The notes under the pieces: generated by a model
The model's database searches: none
What the model saw: only the letters and a program-made list of their open reading frames with translations
Told to the model about the DNA's origin: nothing
Assembly (NCBI RefSeq): GCF_014268495.2
Contig: NZ_CP077087.1
Span: 4,979,001 to 5,043,000 of the forward strand
Reading direction: 5' to 3'
Source of the DNA: Pseudomonas monsensis
Lineage (GTDB): Bacteria; Pseudomonadota; Gammaproteobacteria; Pseudomonadales; Pseudomonadaceae
DNA: 64,000 bases
In this document: in pieces, positions 14,841-23,178 of the stretch
Numbering within the stretch: position 1 is the stretch's first letter
Layout of the letters: every line of letters starts with the position of its first letter
Program-made: the position numbers and the translations under genes

Positions 14841-15917
14841 ATGGAAAACCCACGCGGCAAAGGCTTGTCATTCGCCAGACGCATCTATCTGCCTAGGACT
14901 ATTGGTCTGGGCGTCGGCTTTTTCAGCGTCGCGGCAGCGCTGTATCCGTTGAACATGCCGGCATGGCTCTGGGCGCTGCTGGTGTTCAACGGATTTGTCT
15001 GGCCGCATCTGGCTTATCAGGTATCAACCCGCGCAACCTTCCCCTACCGCGCCGAGCGTCGCAATCTGTTGTACGACTCGTTATGCGGCGGCTTCTGGAC
15101 CGCGTGTTTTCAGTTCAATCCGCTGACCAGCGTGACCATCCTGTCGATGATGACCATGAACAACGTCGCCGCCGGTGGCCGACGCCTGTTCCTGCTCGGC
15201 GCCGTCGCGCAGTGCGTCGGTGTACTGTTGGGCGGCTCGATCTTCGGCTTCAAATTCAGTCCGACCATGACTCAAATTGAAGCCTGGGCCTGCCTGCCGA
15301 TGCTGACCCTGTATCCACTGGCCTTGGGCATGGTCTGTTACCAACTGGCGATCAAACTCGCGCAGCACAAACGCACGCTGCGCGACCTGAGCCGCACCGA
15401 CAGCCTCACCGGACTACTCAACCACGGCGCCTGGAAGGATCAGCTGCACGCCAGATTCGAGCTGTGCCGGCAAAATCACACCCAGGACATTCTGGCGCTG
15501 ATCGACATCGACCACTTCAAGTCCATCAACGACAACTATGGCCACATCATCGGCGATGCGGTACTGAGCCAACTGAGCGGCGAACTCAAAGGCATGGTGA
15601 GCAAAAGCGAACGGGCCGGCCGCTACGGCGGCGACGAGTTTTGCCTGATCCTGCCCGACCAGCCACTGAAAAAAGCCGAACTGCAAATGGAACGATTGCG
15701 TCAGGCGCTGGATCAATACCGTCACCCGGATGTGCCGGAACTGCGGGTCAGCCTGAGTATCGGTCTGGCGCGGTTTCAGCCGTCGTACCGCGACGCACTG
15801 GCCTGGCTGGATGACGCTGACAAAGCGCTGTACACCGCCAAACACACGGGACGCAACACGATCAGCGTGGCGCTGAGCCAGCCGCGCACCAACGACGCCA
15901 ACTCCATCAGTCTTTGA
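14841..15917 (+). CDS. Membrane diguanylate cyclase, MASE2-GGDEF
   Basis: 358 residues. The N-terminal ~170 residues are a MASE2 membrane sensor as in AdrA/YaiC (FARRIYLPRTIGLGVGFFS, then MNNVAAGGRRLFLLG), with about five hydrophobic helices. The C-terminal GGDEF domain (DSLTGLLNHGAW, ALIDIDHFKSINDNYGH, RYGGDEFCLILP) has an intact active site for making cyclic di-GMP from two GTP. The RxxD product-inhibition site is missing: the four residues in that place, five before GGDEF, are SKSE, so feedback inhibition is not expected. Start 14841 has GCAGGA 5 bases upstream; the upstream ATG at 14820 has no spacing for its site. It is a stand-alone gene. Confidence 0.92.
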   Translation: MENPRGKGLSFARRIYLPRTIGLGVGFFSVAAALYPLNMPAWLWALLVFNGFVWPHLAYQVSTRATFPYRAERRNLLYDSLCGGFWTACFQFNPLTSVTILSMMTMNNVAAGGRRLFLLGAVAQCVGVLLGGSIFGFKFSPTMTQIEAWACLPMLTLYPLALGMVCYQLAIKLAQHKRTLRDLSRTDSLTGLLNHGAWKDQLHARFELCRQNHTQDILALIDIDHFKSINDNYGHIIGDAVLSQLSGELKGMVSKSERAGRYGGDEFCLILPDQPLKKAELQMERLRQALDQYRHPDVPELRVSLSIGLARFQPSYRDALAWLDDADKALYTAKHTGRNTISVALSQPRTNDANSISL

Positions 15918-15949
15918 AAACACCGGTAGTCATGCTGATACGCATTTTC

Positions 15950-15977
15950 TTGTACAACGACAAACAGTTTGTATAAG
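15950..15977 (+). promoter_or_regulatory. Candidate sigma-70 promoter of the PAS chemoreceptor gene
   Basis: TTGTAC (15950-15955), 16-base spacer, TATAAG (15972-15977). The position is about 125 bases before the preferred ATG at 16103. Both hexamers are close to consensus. No flagellar sigma-28 pattern was seen here. Confidence 0.5.
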
Positions 15978-16102
15978 ATCGCCTCGTCAGCCTGGATGCT
16001 GGCACTTTGCAGTCAATGACAAGTGCTCACCCGGCATTTGCTCTGCCAGCGCGGAAACAGGGACAAAAACCTCGTCTTTCCCTACTTCCAGGTACTGCCC
16101 CT

Positions 16103-17422
16103 ATGTTTTTCAAACGCCATCAGTCCGCCCTCAACGACCTTCAACACACCATCACCGAACAGAACGGCCTGCTCGAAGCCATCGACCGCTCCATGGCCGT
16201 GATCGAGTTCGACCTCGATGGCGTGGTGTTGACGGCCAACGACAACTTCCTGAAAACCACGGGCTACCGCGCTGATCAGGTGATCGGCCAGCCTCATCGT
16301 CTGTTCTGCACCCCGGAGTTTGGCCGCAGCGCGCAATACACCGAGTTGTGGTCGCGTCTGAAAAACGGCCAGTTCCAGTCCGGCACGTTCGAGCGGGTCA
16401 ACAGCCAGGGCCAGCCGATCTGGCTGGAAGCCAACTACAACCCGATCAAGGATGCGTCGGGGCGTGTGGTGAAAGTGGTCAAGTACGCCATGGACGTGAC
16501 GACCAAGGTTCAGCAGGAAAGCGAGGCCAACGCCAAGCTGCAGGCGATCGACCGGGCGATGGCGGTGATCGAATTCGACCTCGACGGCGGCATTCTCACG
16601 GCCAACAAGAATTTTCTGACACGCATGGGTTACACGCTCGCTGAACTCAAGGGTAAACATCATCGTTTGTTCTGCCGCGCGGATCTGGTCAACAGCAGCG
16701 CCTATGAGGACTTCTGGCGGCGGCTGAACCAGGGTGAGTTGTTTCAGGGCCAGTTCGAGCGCGTCGACAAGCGCGGCCAAACCGTGTGGCTGGAAGCCAA
16801 CTACAACCCGGTGTACGACGCGTCCGGGCGGTTGTGCAAAGTGGTGAAGTTCGCCACGGACGTCACCGCCCGCGTCGAGCAGCATGAGCAGGATGCCCGC
16901 AGCGCCAGCGCGGCTTATCACATCTCCGTGGAAACCCGCAAAGTCGCCGAGCAAGGCACTCAGGTGATCCAGCAAGCGGCCAGCGAAATGCGCGAAATCG
17001 CTGATGACATCGCGCAGTCTTCGACATTGATCGCGCAGCTCGGCGAACGCTCGGAGCAGATCACCGCGATCGTCAACACCATCCGCGCAATTGCCGACCA
17101 GACCAATCTGCTGGCGCTCAACGCGGCGATTGAAGCGGCGCGGGCCGGGGATCAAGGTCGCGGGTTTGCCGTGGTGGCGGACGAGGTGCGGCAACTGGCG
17201 GCGCGCACCAGCGGCTCCACGGCGGAGATTTCCAACATGATCGGATTGATCCAGAGCGAAACCCGTCAGGCGATCAAGAGCATGGAAGGCACCCGTGGCC
17301 GAGCGGCGCAAGGCGTTGAACTGGCGGATCAGGCCGGCAGCGTGATTCTGCAGATCCGCGATGGCGCCAGTGAAGCGGTGCAGGCGGTGAGCATGTTTGC
17401 CAATGAGCGCGCACCTGGGTGA
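16103..17422 (+). CDS. Soluble PAS-PAS methyl-accepting chemotaxis protein
   Basis: 439 residues with no transmembrane segment, so a cytoplasmic or Aer-like receptor. Two PAS domains follow each other (AIDRSMAVIEFDLDGVVLTA from residue ~23, and AIDRAMAVIEFDLDGGILTA from ~145), each ending with a WLEANYNP strand; then a shortened MCP signalling domain with the conserved hairpin IADQTNLLALNAAIEAARAG and GFAVVADEVRQLAARTS. PAS domains of this kind usually sense redox or small ligands. The start 16103 (MFFKRHQSALND) gives exactly the same length as the paralogue at 45664-46983; an upstream TTG (16007) or ATG (16016) would add an unmatched lead. A REPIN follows. Confidence 0.9.
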   Translation: MFFKRHQSALNDLQHTITEQNGLLEAIDRSMAVIEFDLDGVVLTANDNFLKTTGYRADQVIGQPHRLFCTPEFGRSAQYTELWSRLKNGQFQSGTFERVNSQGQPIWLEANYNPIKDASGRVVKVVKYAMDVTTKVQQESEANAKLQAIDRAMAVIEFDLDGGILTANKNFLTRMGYTLAELKGKHHRLFCRADLVNSSAYEDFWRRLNQGELFQGQFERVDKRGQTVWLEANYNPVYDASGRLCKVVKFATDVTARVEQHEQDARSASAAYHISVETRKVAEQGTQVIQQAASEMREIADDIAQSSTLIAQLGERSEQITAIVNTIRAIADQTNLLALNAAIEAARAGDQGRGFAVVADEVRQLAARTSGSTAEISNMIGLIQSETRQAIKSMEGTRGRAAQGVELADQAGSVILQIRDGASEAVQAVSMFANERAPG

Positions 17423-17453
17423 TCGATGTACTGGGTCTGTAGAACGCGTCGCG

Positions 17454-17527
17454 GCCTTCGCGAGCAAGCTCGCTCCCACAGGGAAACGCATTCCAATGTG
17501 GGAGCGAGCTTGCTCGCGAAGAGGCCG
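17454..17527. repeat. REPIN (GCGAGCAAGCTCGC type)
   Basis: Arms CCTTCGCGAGCAAGCTCGCT and AGCGAGCTTGCTCGCGAAG, with TCCCACA/TGTGGGA inside and a short centre. It lies just after the chemoreceptor stop codon. Confidence 0.92.
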
Positions 17528-17583
17528 TCAGCCTCGGCACAAGGCTATAGTGAACAATAGCCCTGAAGCCTGCCGAGCCCATC

Positions 17584-18117
17584 ATGACCACCGAAAAACC
17601 TGCCTCCCCCGCCACCGCCCCCGTCGATCACCTGCGCTTCCATCGCCCTCACGCCCACCTCAACACCACGTTCGGCAACGACAAGTTTGCACTGCGTGCC
17701 GAGGCCTTTGCGCGGTTCTTCGGCACACCGCTGTTTCTTGGCGCGCAAACCGCGATCGTCGCGGTGTGGATCGGCCTCAACGTGTCGGGCGTGACGCAGT
17801 TCGACGTCTACCCGTTCATCCTGCTCAACCTCGCGTTCAGCCTGCAAGCTGCGTACGCCGCACCGTTGATCCTGCTGGCGCAGACCCGTCAGGCCGCACG
17901 GGACAAGGCGCAGTCGGACGCCGACGCACAGCACCGTGAAGCGTTGGCGGTGGCCAACACCGAGCGCCAGGCGCAGGCCGCGCAAACCACCGCGCAACTG
18001 CTCGAACTGCTGGAGCAGAACACCCGACTCACCGAAATGACCAAGAGCCTGACTGAACGCATCGAAGGCCTGACCCGCGAACTGCATGAGCACATCTGCC
18101 AGAACCCGAAACGCTGA
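17584..18117 (+). CDS. DUF1003 membrane protein
   Basis: 177 residues. Central DUF1003 signature: two hydrophobic helices (FLGAQTAIVAVWIGLNVSG and YPFILLNLAFSLQAAYAAPL) followed by ILLAQTRQAARDK. The C-terminal ~65 residues form a long coiled coil rich in Ala, Gln and Glu (NTERQAQAAQTTAQLLELLE). It is therefore an inner-membrane protein with a cytoplasmic coiled-coil tail. Function unknown. It ends one base before the convergent LysR gene. Confidence 0.88.
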   Translation: MTTEKPASPATAPVDHLRFHRPHAHLNTTFGNDKFALRAEAFARFFGTPLFLGAQTAIVAVWIGLNVSGVTQFDVYPFILLNLAFSLQAAYAAPLILLAQTRQAARDKAQSDADAQHREALAVANTERQAQAAQTTAQLLELLEQNTRLTEMTKSLTERIEGLTRELHEHICQNPKR

Positions 18118-18996
18118 TCACGGCAGCCGCAGCGCCCGCCCCAGCTCATCGAACAGCGTGACCACCGAACGCAAGGCCCGGCAGTCCGGGCGGGTCAGCA
18201 GCCACAGCGCGGTGTCGTAGCCGTGCAGCGGTTCGCTGAGGGCCTGCAAACCCTCGGTGATCAAAAAGTCCGGCAATGCCGCCACACCGAGTCCGCCACG
18301 CACCAGTTCAGTCACCGACAGCATGCTGTTGCAGCGATAAGCCGGGGTCACGCCGGGCAACTGCTGGCGGCGCCAGGCGACGGTCGGGTGATCCGGCAAA
18401 AACTCGTCCGGGGCGATCCAGGTCAGCGCCGCCAGATCCGTTGCGTCAATGTTTTGCAGATAGCGCCTACTGGCACAGACCCGGTAGGAAATCTTCGCCA
18501 GTTGCCGTCCGACCAGATGCTCCGGTGGTGTCCGCGTCAAACGCAGCGCAATGTCCGCATCGCGCCGGCTGAGGTTGGCGAAATCGTTGGAGGTGCTCAG
18601 CTCAAGGGTCAGTGCCGGGTAGTTCGGCATGAACTGCGCCAGCGCTGGCAACAGCAAACCCTGCAATACCGAATCGGTACAGGTCAGGCGCACCGTGCCG
18701 CTGACGACTTCCCCGCCCTGCTCCACACCAATGCGCGCCGCTTCCAGCGCCTGCTCGGCGCGCTCAGCCTGTTCGGCCAGGGTCTGCGCGAGCGTGGTGG
18801 GCAGGTAACCGGCACGGCTCTTTTCGAATAGTTGCTGACCCAGCGCCGACTCCAGACGACGCACGGCGCGAAACACCGTCGACACGTCTACCCTGAGCAA
18901 CTGCGCAGCCCGGGCCAGCGAGCCGCCGCGCACCAGAGCGAGAATCAGCGCCAGATCCGGGTAGCCGAGTCGATAGTGCGTCGCTGCATTGATCAC
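18118..18996 (-). CDS. LysR-family transcriptional regulator
   Basis: 292 residues. N-terminal winged HTH (LALILALVRGGSLARAAQLL, VDVSTVFRAVRRLESALGQQ) and LysR substrate-binding domain (GTVRLTCTDSVLQGLLLPAL onward). The open frame continues upstream to 19419 but that part is antisense to the glutaminase gene; the LysR fold starts at the GTG codon at 18996. No strong ribosome site is visible, so the exact start is uncertain. It is divergent from the CTP-synthase-like gene, with a 21-bp-spaced direct repeat in between that could be its operator. Confidence 0.85.
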   Translation of the reverse strand: MINAATHYRLGYPDLALILALVRGGSLARAAQLLRVDVSTVFRAVRRLESALGQQLFEKSRAGYLPTTLAQTLAEQAERAEQALEAARIGVEQGGEVVSGTVRLTCTDSVLQGLLLPALAQFMPNYPALTLELSTSNDFANLSRRDADIALRLTRTPPEHLVGRQLAKISYRVCASRRYLQNIDATDLAALTWIAPDEFLPDHPTVAWRRQQLPGVTPAYRCNSMLSVTELVRGGLGVAALPDFLITEGLQALSEPLHGYDTALWLLTRPDCRALRSVVTLFDELGRALRLP

Positions 18997-19003
18997 TTGG
19001 GAA

Positions 19004-19041
19004 AACGCCAATATTGAGTGCGTGAACGCCAATCTATAGTG
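19004..19041. promoter_or_regulatory. Two direct repeats at 21-bp period between LysR and glutaminase genes
   Basis: AACGCCAATATTGAGTG (19004-19020) and AACGCCAATCTATAGTG (19025-19041) agree at 14 of 17 positions and start 21 bases apart, two helical turns. They sit 34 bases before the ATG of the glutaminase-like gene and just upstream of the LysR start, which suggests tandem regulator half-sites. Confidence 0.55.
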
Positions 19042-19074
19042 AGCCCCATCAATCAACAAGCGCAGAGAACACTC

Positions 19075-19782
19075 ATGGAAAACCGCGCCATCCGCATCGC
19101 CCTGATCGGCGATTACGACCCGCAAGTCACCGCCCACCAGGCGATCCCCGTTGCGCTCGGCATGCTCGCCGAGCAGACCAGCCGCGAGGTGCAATTCCAA
19201 TGGCTGCCCACCGAGAGCATCCACGTCGATACACCACTGCAAGATTTCGACGGTTTCTGGTGCGTACCGGCCAGCCCCTACAAAAGCGAAGCTGGTGCCT
19301 TGCGCGCCATCCGTTTTGCCCGCGAACAACAGCGCCCTTTCCTCGGCACCTGCGGTGGCTTTCAGCATGCGGTGCTGGAATTTTCCCGCAACGTGCTGGG
19401 CTGGGCCGATGCCGAACATGGCGAGACGTCACCCGATTCGCAGCGAGCGGTGCTCACGCCGCTGTCCTGTTCATTGGTGGAAGCCGTGGACAGCATTCAT
19501 CTGGTCGCAGGCTCGTTGATCGCCAAGGCGTACGAAACATCGGAGATTCGGGAGGGCTATCGCTGCAGGTTCGGTGTGAATCCGCAGTTCGAGCGAGAGT
19601 TGCTGACCCATCGGCTACACGCCGTGGGCCATGATTCGGCGGGCGATTTACGCGCGATCGAATTGAACGACCATGTGTTCTTTGTCGCGACGCTGTTTCA
19701 GCCGGAACGTGCGGCGCTCAAGGGGCTCGTTCCGCCGCTGGTTCGGGCGTTCGTCGAAGCGTGCGCGGAGCAACGCCAATGA
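19075..19782 (+). CDS. CTP synthase C-terminal-like class I glutaminase homologue
   Basis: 235 residues forming a single class I glutamine amidotransferase-like domain, related to the C-terminal half of CTP synthase but without the synthetase half. The nucleophile elbow is present as FLGTCGGFQ (Cys93). The usual His-x-Glu of the catalytic triad is changed: FVATLFQPE has Gln209 where CTP synthase has His, while Glu211 remains. It may therefore not hydrolyse glutamine. Start 19075 (MENRAIRIALIGDYD) has AGAG upstream. The stop overlaps the ABM gene by ATGA, so the two are probably translated together; both are divergent from a LysR regulator. Confidence 0.82.
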   Translation: MENRAIRIALIGDYDPQVTAHQAIPVALGMLAEQTSREVQFQWLPTESIHVDTPLQDFDGFWCVPASPYKSEAGALRAIRFAREQQRPFLGTCGGFQHAVLEFSRNVLGWADAEHGETSPDSQRAVLTPLSCSLVEAVDSIHLVAGSLIAKAYETSEIREGYRCRFGVNPQFERELLTHRLHAVGHDSAGDLRAIELNDHVFFVATLFQPERAALKGLVPPLVRAFVEACAEQRQ

Positions 19783-20093
19783 AGCCCAACGAGCCGTGCT
19801 TCGCGGTGATTTTCACCTCGACCCGCACCGAGGGCGACAACGGTTACGCGGCGGCATCCGAGCGGATGATGGAGTTGGTTGTGCAGCAGCCGGGGTTCCT
19901 CGGCGTGGATTCGATCCGGGGCGAGGACGGGGTCGGGATCACCATTTCGTACTGGGCGAGCGAGGCGGCGATTCTGGCCTGGCGCGAGCATCCTGAGCAC
20001 CGGGTGATTCAGGCGCGTGGGCGCGCGCAGTGGTATTCGAAATTCCACACGCAGGTGTGTCGGGTGGAGCGCGAGTATCGGTTTGGGCAGTGA
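19779..20093 (+). CDS. Antibiotic biosynthesis monooxygenase (ABM) domain protein
   Basis: 104 residues with the dimeric ferredoxin-like ABM fold: FAVIFTSTRTEGD, VVQQPGFLGVDSIRG, GITISYWASEAAILAWREH, HRVIQARGRAQWYSKF. Proteins of this type are small heme-, quinone- or substrate-oxidising enzymes or stress proteins; the role here is unknown. The ATG overlaps the stop of the glutaminase-like gene (ATGA at 19779-19782) and GGAG lies 8 bases upstream. An upstream in-frame GTG at 19761 is less likely. Confidence 0.85.
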   Translation: MKPNEPCFAVIFTSTRTEGDNGYAAASERMMELVVQQPGFLGVDSIRGEDGVGITISYWASEAAILAWREHPEHRVIQARGRAQWYSKFHTQVCRVEREYRFGQ

Positions 20094-20111
20094 GTGCAGC
20101 GGCGCACTGAT

Positions 20112-20190
20112 TGGCCTCTTCGCGAGCAAGCTCGCTCCCACAGGAGGAATGCGATCAACTGTGGGAACGAGCTTGCTCGCGAAGAGGCCT
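20112..20190. repeat. REPIN (GCGAGCAAGCTCGC type)
   Basis: GGCCTCTTCGCGAGCAAGCT ... AGCTTGCTCGCGAAGAGGCC, the same type as at 17454 and 31357 and with the same GGCCTCTT ends. Confidence 0.92.
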
Positions 20191-20209
20191 TTACAGACTG
20201 CGCAAAATC

Positions 20210-20536
20210 TCAGCCCTTCACCAGACTGCGCACCGCCACGATCTCCGGCACCTCAACCTTGCTCATGTACACCCGCAACGGCTCGGTGATGTTGATCCGG
20301 TCATGGATGTTCTGATCCAGCAGTAACTGAATCAGCTCGCGCTTCAAGGTCATGGTCGTCTCAGAGGCCGCCGCCCAGACAAATTCACTGGTGGGAATGA
20401 TGCCGTCATCGGCCACGTCCATGCCGAACGAATCTTCGCTGAATCGCACGATGTACTGACCGGTTTTGCGGTTGAGGCCGACAAAGCCCTTGAGGTCGTC
20501 GGCCGCCTGGCAGATGAGTTGGGAGGTGATGCGCAT
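20210..20536 (-). CDS. Conserved-looking hypothetical protein
   Basis: 108 residues, not recognised. Starts MRITSQLICQAADDLKGFV with GAGG 8 bases upstream. It contains VGLNRKTGQYIVRFSEDSFGMD (beta hairpin-like) and a C-terminal half with LKRELIQLLLDQNIHDRIN and PLRVYMSKVEVPEIVAVRS. No signal peptide or membrane helix. Codon use matches the core genome. The longer open frame up to 20644 lacks support. Confidence 0.7.
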   Translation of the reverse strand: MRITSQLICQAADDLKGFVGLNRKTGQYIVRFSEDSFGMDVADDGIIPTSEFVWAAASETTMTLKRELIQLLLDQNIHDRINITEPLRVYMSKVEVPEIVAVRSLVKG

Positions 20537-20757
20537 GGTAAACCTCACGAAAAGTGTTCGATGGTTTACACGCAGGGCAACGGAACGGCGCGCCCTCTGC
20601 CGGGACGTCTGCCGAGGGCAAGCGTACTGCAAACCGCGCCACAAAAGTGCAGGAAAAATCGCTTTTAATACGTTTATGTCGGTCTGGCGATAGCACGCAA
20701 CCGATTCAGTTGTTAAAAGGTACGTCTTTGAAAATGCCCTGCGAAAGGAACTCGAAC

Positions 20758-21885
20758 ATGCCCGCCACTTTCACCAAAAGCGCCCTCATGCTGAGCCTGC
20801 TGCTCGCTCTCGGTCAGGCGCAGGCCGCCAGCCAGACCGATCCCGAGGCCGTCGCTGCGGCACACGGTATCCCGCACCCGGCGGTGATCGCCCACCGTGG
20901 CGCGTCCTTCGATGCACCGGAGTCCACCGCCGCGTCCTACAAACTGGCCCGCGACCTTGGCGCCGATTACCTGGAAATGGACTTGCAGCGCAGCAAGGAC
21001 GGCGTGCTGTTCGCCCTGCACGACAACAACCTGCAACGCACCACTGACGTCGCCAGCAAGTTCCCGGAGCGCAAGGACAGCCCGGCCAATGCCTTCACCA
21101 TGGCCGAATTGAAAACCCTCGACGCCGGCAGTTGGTACAACACGGCCTACCCGGATCGCGCGCGTCCGACCTACGCCGGCCTGAAAATCCTGACCCTGGA
21201 CGAGATTATCGACATCGCCCAGGCCAACCCGAAACACAAGCCGGGCCTGTACATCGAAACCAAAGAACCGCAGCTGTTTCCCGGCATCGAGCATGACCTC
21301 AAGGAGAAGCTGCAGGACCGCGGCTGGTTGAGCCAGGCCGGTTCGAAACTGGCCAAGAGCGAGCTCGGCGTCGGCCAGGGCAAAGGCAAGGTGATCCTGC
21401 AGACCTTCGAGAAAAACAGCCTCGAACTGCTGCAAAAGGAAATGCCGCAAGTGCCGAAGATCCTGCTGTTGTGGGTCGGTGAAGGCAGCATCGAACCAAA
21501 ATCGAAAGTGTCTTTCGCCGACTCCGGCGAGAAGGACAAGAACGTGTTTTACGGCAAGCAGGAACCGAAGTCCGAAGCCGAGTTCAAGCAGTGGGTCGAT
21601 TACGCCAAGGCGCAAGGGGCGATCGGCACCGGCCCTTCGGCGAAGCTGACCAAGGGCGGCGACCAGAGTTATTCGGACCTGGTGCAACCGTGGATGAATA
21701 AGTACACCCACGATCAAGGCATGCTGGTGCACGTGTACACCGTCGATGAGCCGGTGGACTTCGAGAAAGTCATGGCCGCCGGTGTCGACGGCATTTTCAC
21801 CAACCGCGCCAGTGAGCTGTTGAAGTTCTACAAGCGCCCGGCCAGTGCCAGTGTTGATCAGGTGTTGAAGAACAACGGGTTCTGA
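20758..21885 (+). CDS. glpQ: Periplasmic glycerophosphodiester phosphodiesterase
   Basis: 375 residues with signal peptide (ALMLSLLLALGQAQA). Hydrolyses glycerophosphodiesters from lipid breakdown to glycerol-3-phosphate and an alcohol. GDPD signatures: AHRGASFDAPESTAASY (catalytic His-Arg and metal-binding Glu), LEMDLQRSKDGVLFALHDNNL (Glu/Asp metal ligands and second catalytic His), and YIETKEP. Length and insertions fit the periplasmic GlpQ group. Start 20758 has AAAGGA upstream. It appears to be a single-gene unit. The symbol is given by family resemblance. Confidence 0.9.
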   Translation: MPATFTKSALMLSLLLALGQAQAASQTDPEAVAAAHGIPHPAVIAHRGASFDAPESTAASYKLARDLGADYLEMDLQRSKDGVLFALHDNNLQRTTDVASKFPERKDSPANAFTMAELKTLDAGSWYNTAYPDRARPTYAGLKILTLDEIIDIAQANPKHKPGLYIETKEPQLFPGIEHDLKEKLQDRGWLSQAGSKLAKSELGVGQGKGKVILQTFEKNSLELLQKEMPQVPKILLLWVGEGSIEPKSKVSFADSGEKDKNVFYGKQEPKSEAEFKQWVDYAKAQGAIGTGPSAKLTKGGDQSYSDLVQPWMNKYTHDQGMLVHVYTVDEPVDFEKVMAAGVDGIFTNRASELLKFYKRPASASVDQVLKNNGF

Positions 21886-21902
21886 TAGATAAACCCGGTT
21901 GT

Positions 21903-21948
21903 CCGCATCGCGAGCAGGCTCGCGCCTACGAGTCCTGCGCGCGATGCG
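21903..21948. repeat. Single degenerate REP
   Basis: CGCATCGCGAGCAGGCTCGC with an imperfect return arm (GCGCGCGATGCG). It lies directly after glpQ. Confidence 0.7.
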
Positions 21949-22033
21949 TTGTTTTAAGGGTGAATTAAGTTGCAGTGATTAATCTGAACTCACTTCAACA
22001 GAACACGCACTTAAACAAGCAAGGAACGAACTC

Positions 22034-22339
22034 ATGAAAACTTTGACTGCCCTGTTTACCGCCGCTGCCCTGACCCTCACCGCTGGCCTGGCCCAGGCTG
22101 ATGTGCGCGTCGATCAGATTCCGCAACTGGTTAAAGACGGCAAGATCAAGTCGCTGGAGTCGATGAATGCCGAAGCGCTGAAACTGCATCCGGGTGCGAC
22201 CATCACCGACACCGACCTGGATAACCACTTCAACGGTTACGAGTATGAAGTTGAGCTGAAAACCGCTGACGGCAAAGAGTTCGACGTCGATTTCGACGCC
22301 ACCACCGGCAAGGTGCTGAGCAACAAGCAAGACACTTGA
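22034..22339 (+). CDS. Small exported PepSY-domain protein
   Basis: 101 residues. Signal peptide MKTLTALFTAAALTLTAGLAQA, then one PepSY domain (VRVDQIPQLVKDGKIKSLE, YEYEVELKTADGKEFDVDFD, TTGKVLSNKQD). PepSY domains are thought to bind or inhibit peptidases or to sense envelope conditions, and small single-domain forms are often targets of two-component systems. No such system is adjacent. AAGGAACGAACTC precedes the ATG and a strong terminator follows. Confidence 0.92.
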   Translation: MKTLTALFTAAALTLTAGLAQADVRVDQIPQLVKDGKIKSLESMNAEALKLHPGATITDTDLDNHFNGYEYEVELKTADGKEFDVDFDATTGKVLSNKQDT

Positions 22340-22354
22340 TACAGCGAATACGCA

Positions 22355-22388
22355 AAGCCGCACGATTGAGAAATCGTGCGGCTTTTTT
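22355..22388 (+). terminator. Rho-independent terminator of the PepSY gene
   Basis: AAGCCGCACGATT, loop GAGA, AATCGTGCGGCTT followed by TTTTGT: a 13-bp perfect stem starting 15 bases after the stop codon. Confidence 0.95.
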
Positions 22389-22420
22389 GTGTTCGGCTTT
22401 TTTGATGTGTTGTCAGTGAG

Positions 22421-22624
22421 ATTTTCTCCCCCTCACCCCAGCCCTCTCCCCCAAGGGGGAGCCGATCGGGGGCTTTCAAAGCCTGAGTTCGACTCGCAAT
22501 CTTGAAGCGGATCAGGAAAACAACAAGGACCTGAGTGCGCTTCGATATTTCAGGTCGGCGTAGCTCGAATAGTCACCGCGGTCAGTTCCCTCTCCCTTGG
22601 GAGAGGGCTAGGGTGAGGGGAAAA
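22421..22624. repeat. MITE-like element, copy 1 (CCCCTCACCC-type terminal repeats)
   Basis: Left end CCCCTCACCCCAGCCCTCTC and right end GGGAGAGGGCTAGGGTGAGG G are inverted repeats bounding about 200 bases with internal CCTGAGTTC-type sequence. The left flank GTCAGTGAGA is shared with the copy at 59930. There is no coding sequence inside. It fills the gap between the PepSY and FlxA-like genes. Confidence 0.75.
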
Positions 22625-22628
22625 GGCA

Positions 22629-23069
22629 TCACACCGAGGTGCTGACCAACGACCCCGAAGTGCTCGAGTCGGAATCCTGCAACGCCTGCAACAGTGATGC
22701 GGTAGCGGTTGAGAGGGACGCCGAGGTGGCGGTGACCTGCGCCTGAGCCGCTGCCACTTCAGCCGCCTTGGCATCCGAGTTGTCCTGCTTCGCCTGCGCC
22801 GCTTGCAGCGCCTGCTGTTCCTCCTGCAATTGCTTCTGCAGTTCGGCAATCTGCTTGCGCAGTTCCTTCACCGAATCCGATTCTTCGCTGCTGCTGGAAC
22901 TGCTGTCGCCGGACGGGGCTGCACCGCCGGCAGCTTTCGGGGCGTCGGTGGTGGCGCTGGTGCTGGCCGTGGCGCTGGCAGAGGTGTCTTCGCTGGCGTC
23001 AGTGATCGACGTTTTGCTCGTCGAGGTGCTGAGGGTCTGGTTGATCGAGACAGATGTGATGCTGACCAT
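22629..23069 (-). CDS. FlxA-like low-complexity protein
   Basis: 146 residues. The N-terminal half is Ser/Thr-rich (VSITSVSINQTLSTSTSKTS), then a coiled coil (SVKELRKQIAELQKQLQEEQ) and an Ala/Gln/Ser-rich tail, matching the FlxA-like family layout. No signal peptide or membrane helix. The E. coli namesake is controlled by flagellar regulators; a role here is unknown, although the neighbouring gene is a chemoreceptor. Start 23069 has GGAG-like ACTCC on the complementary strand about 8 bases upstream. Confidence 0.78.
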   Translation of the reverse strand: MVSITSVSINQTLSTSTSKTSITDASEDTSASATASTSATTDAPKAAGGAAPSGDSSSSSSEESDSVKELRKQIAELQKQLQEEQQALQAAQAKQDNSDAKAAEVAAAQAQVTATSASLSTATASLLQALQDSDSSTSGSLVSTSV

Positions 23070-23178
23070 GGGAGTGCTCCAATGCCGGTTTTAGATACCC
23101 GGTCATCGACCCTGTGCGCAGCAATTTGAGATTGACTGTGTACCGACTCGGTATCCGAACCGGTACACAGCCAACGGC

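Noticed and set aside
18997..19419. N-terminal extension of the LysR gene (frame open to 19419)
   Set aside because: It is antisense to the glutaminase-like gene and lies outside the LysR fold.
17454..20190. REP pairs read as CRISPR-like repeats
   Set aside because: Repeats are inverted, scattered and not separated by equal-length spacers; they are REPINs.
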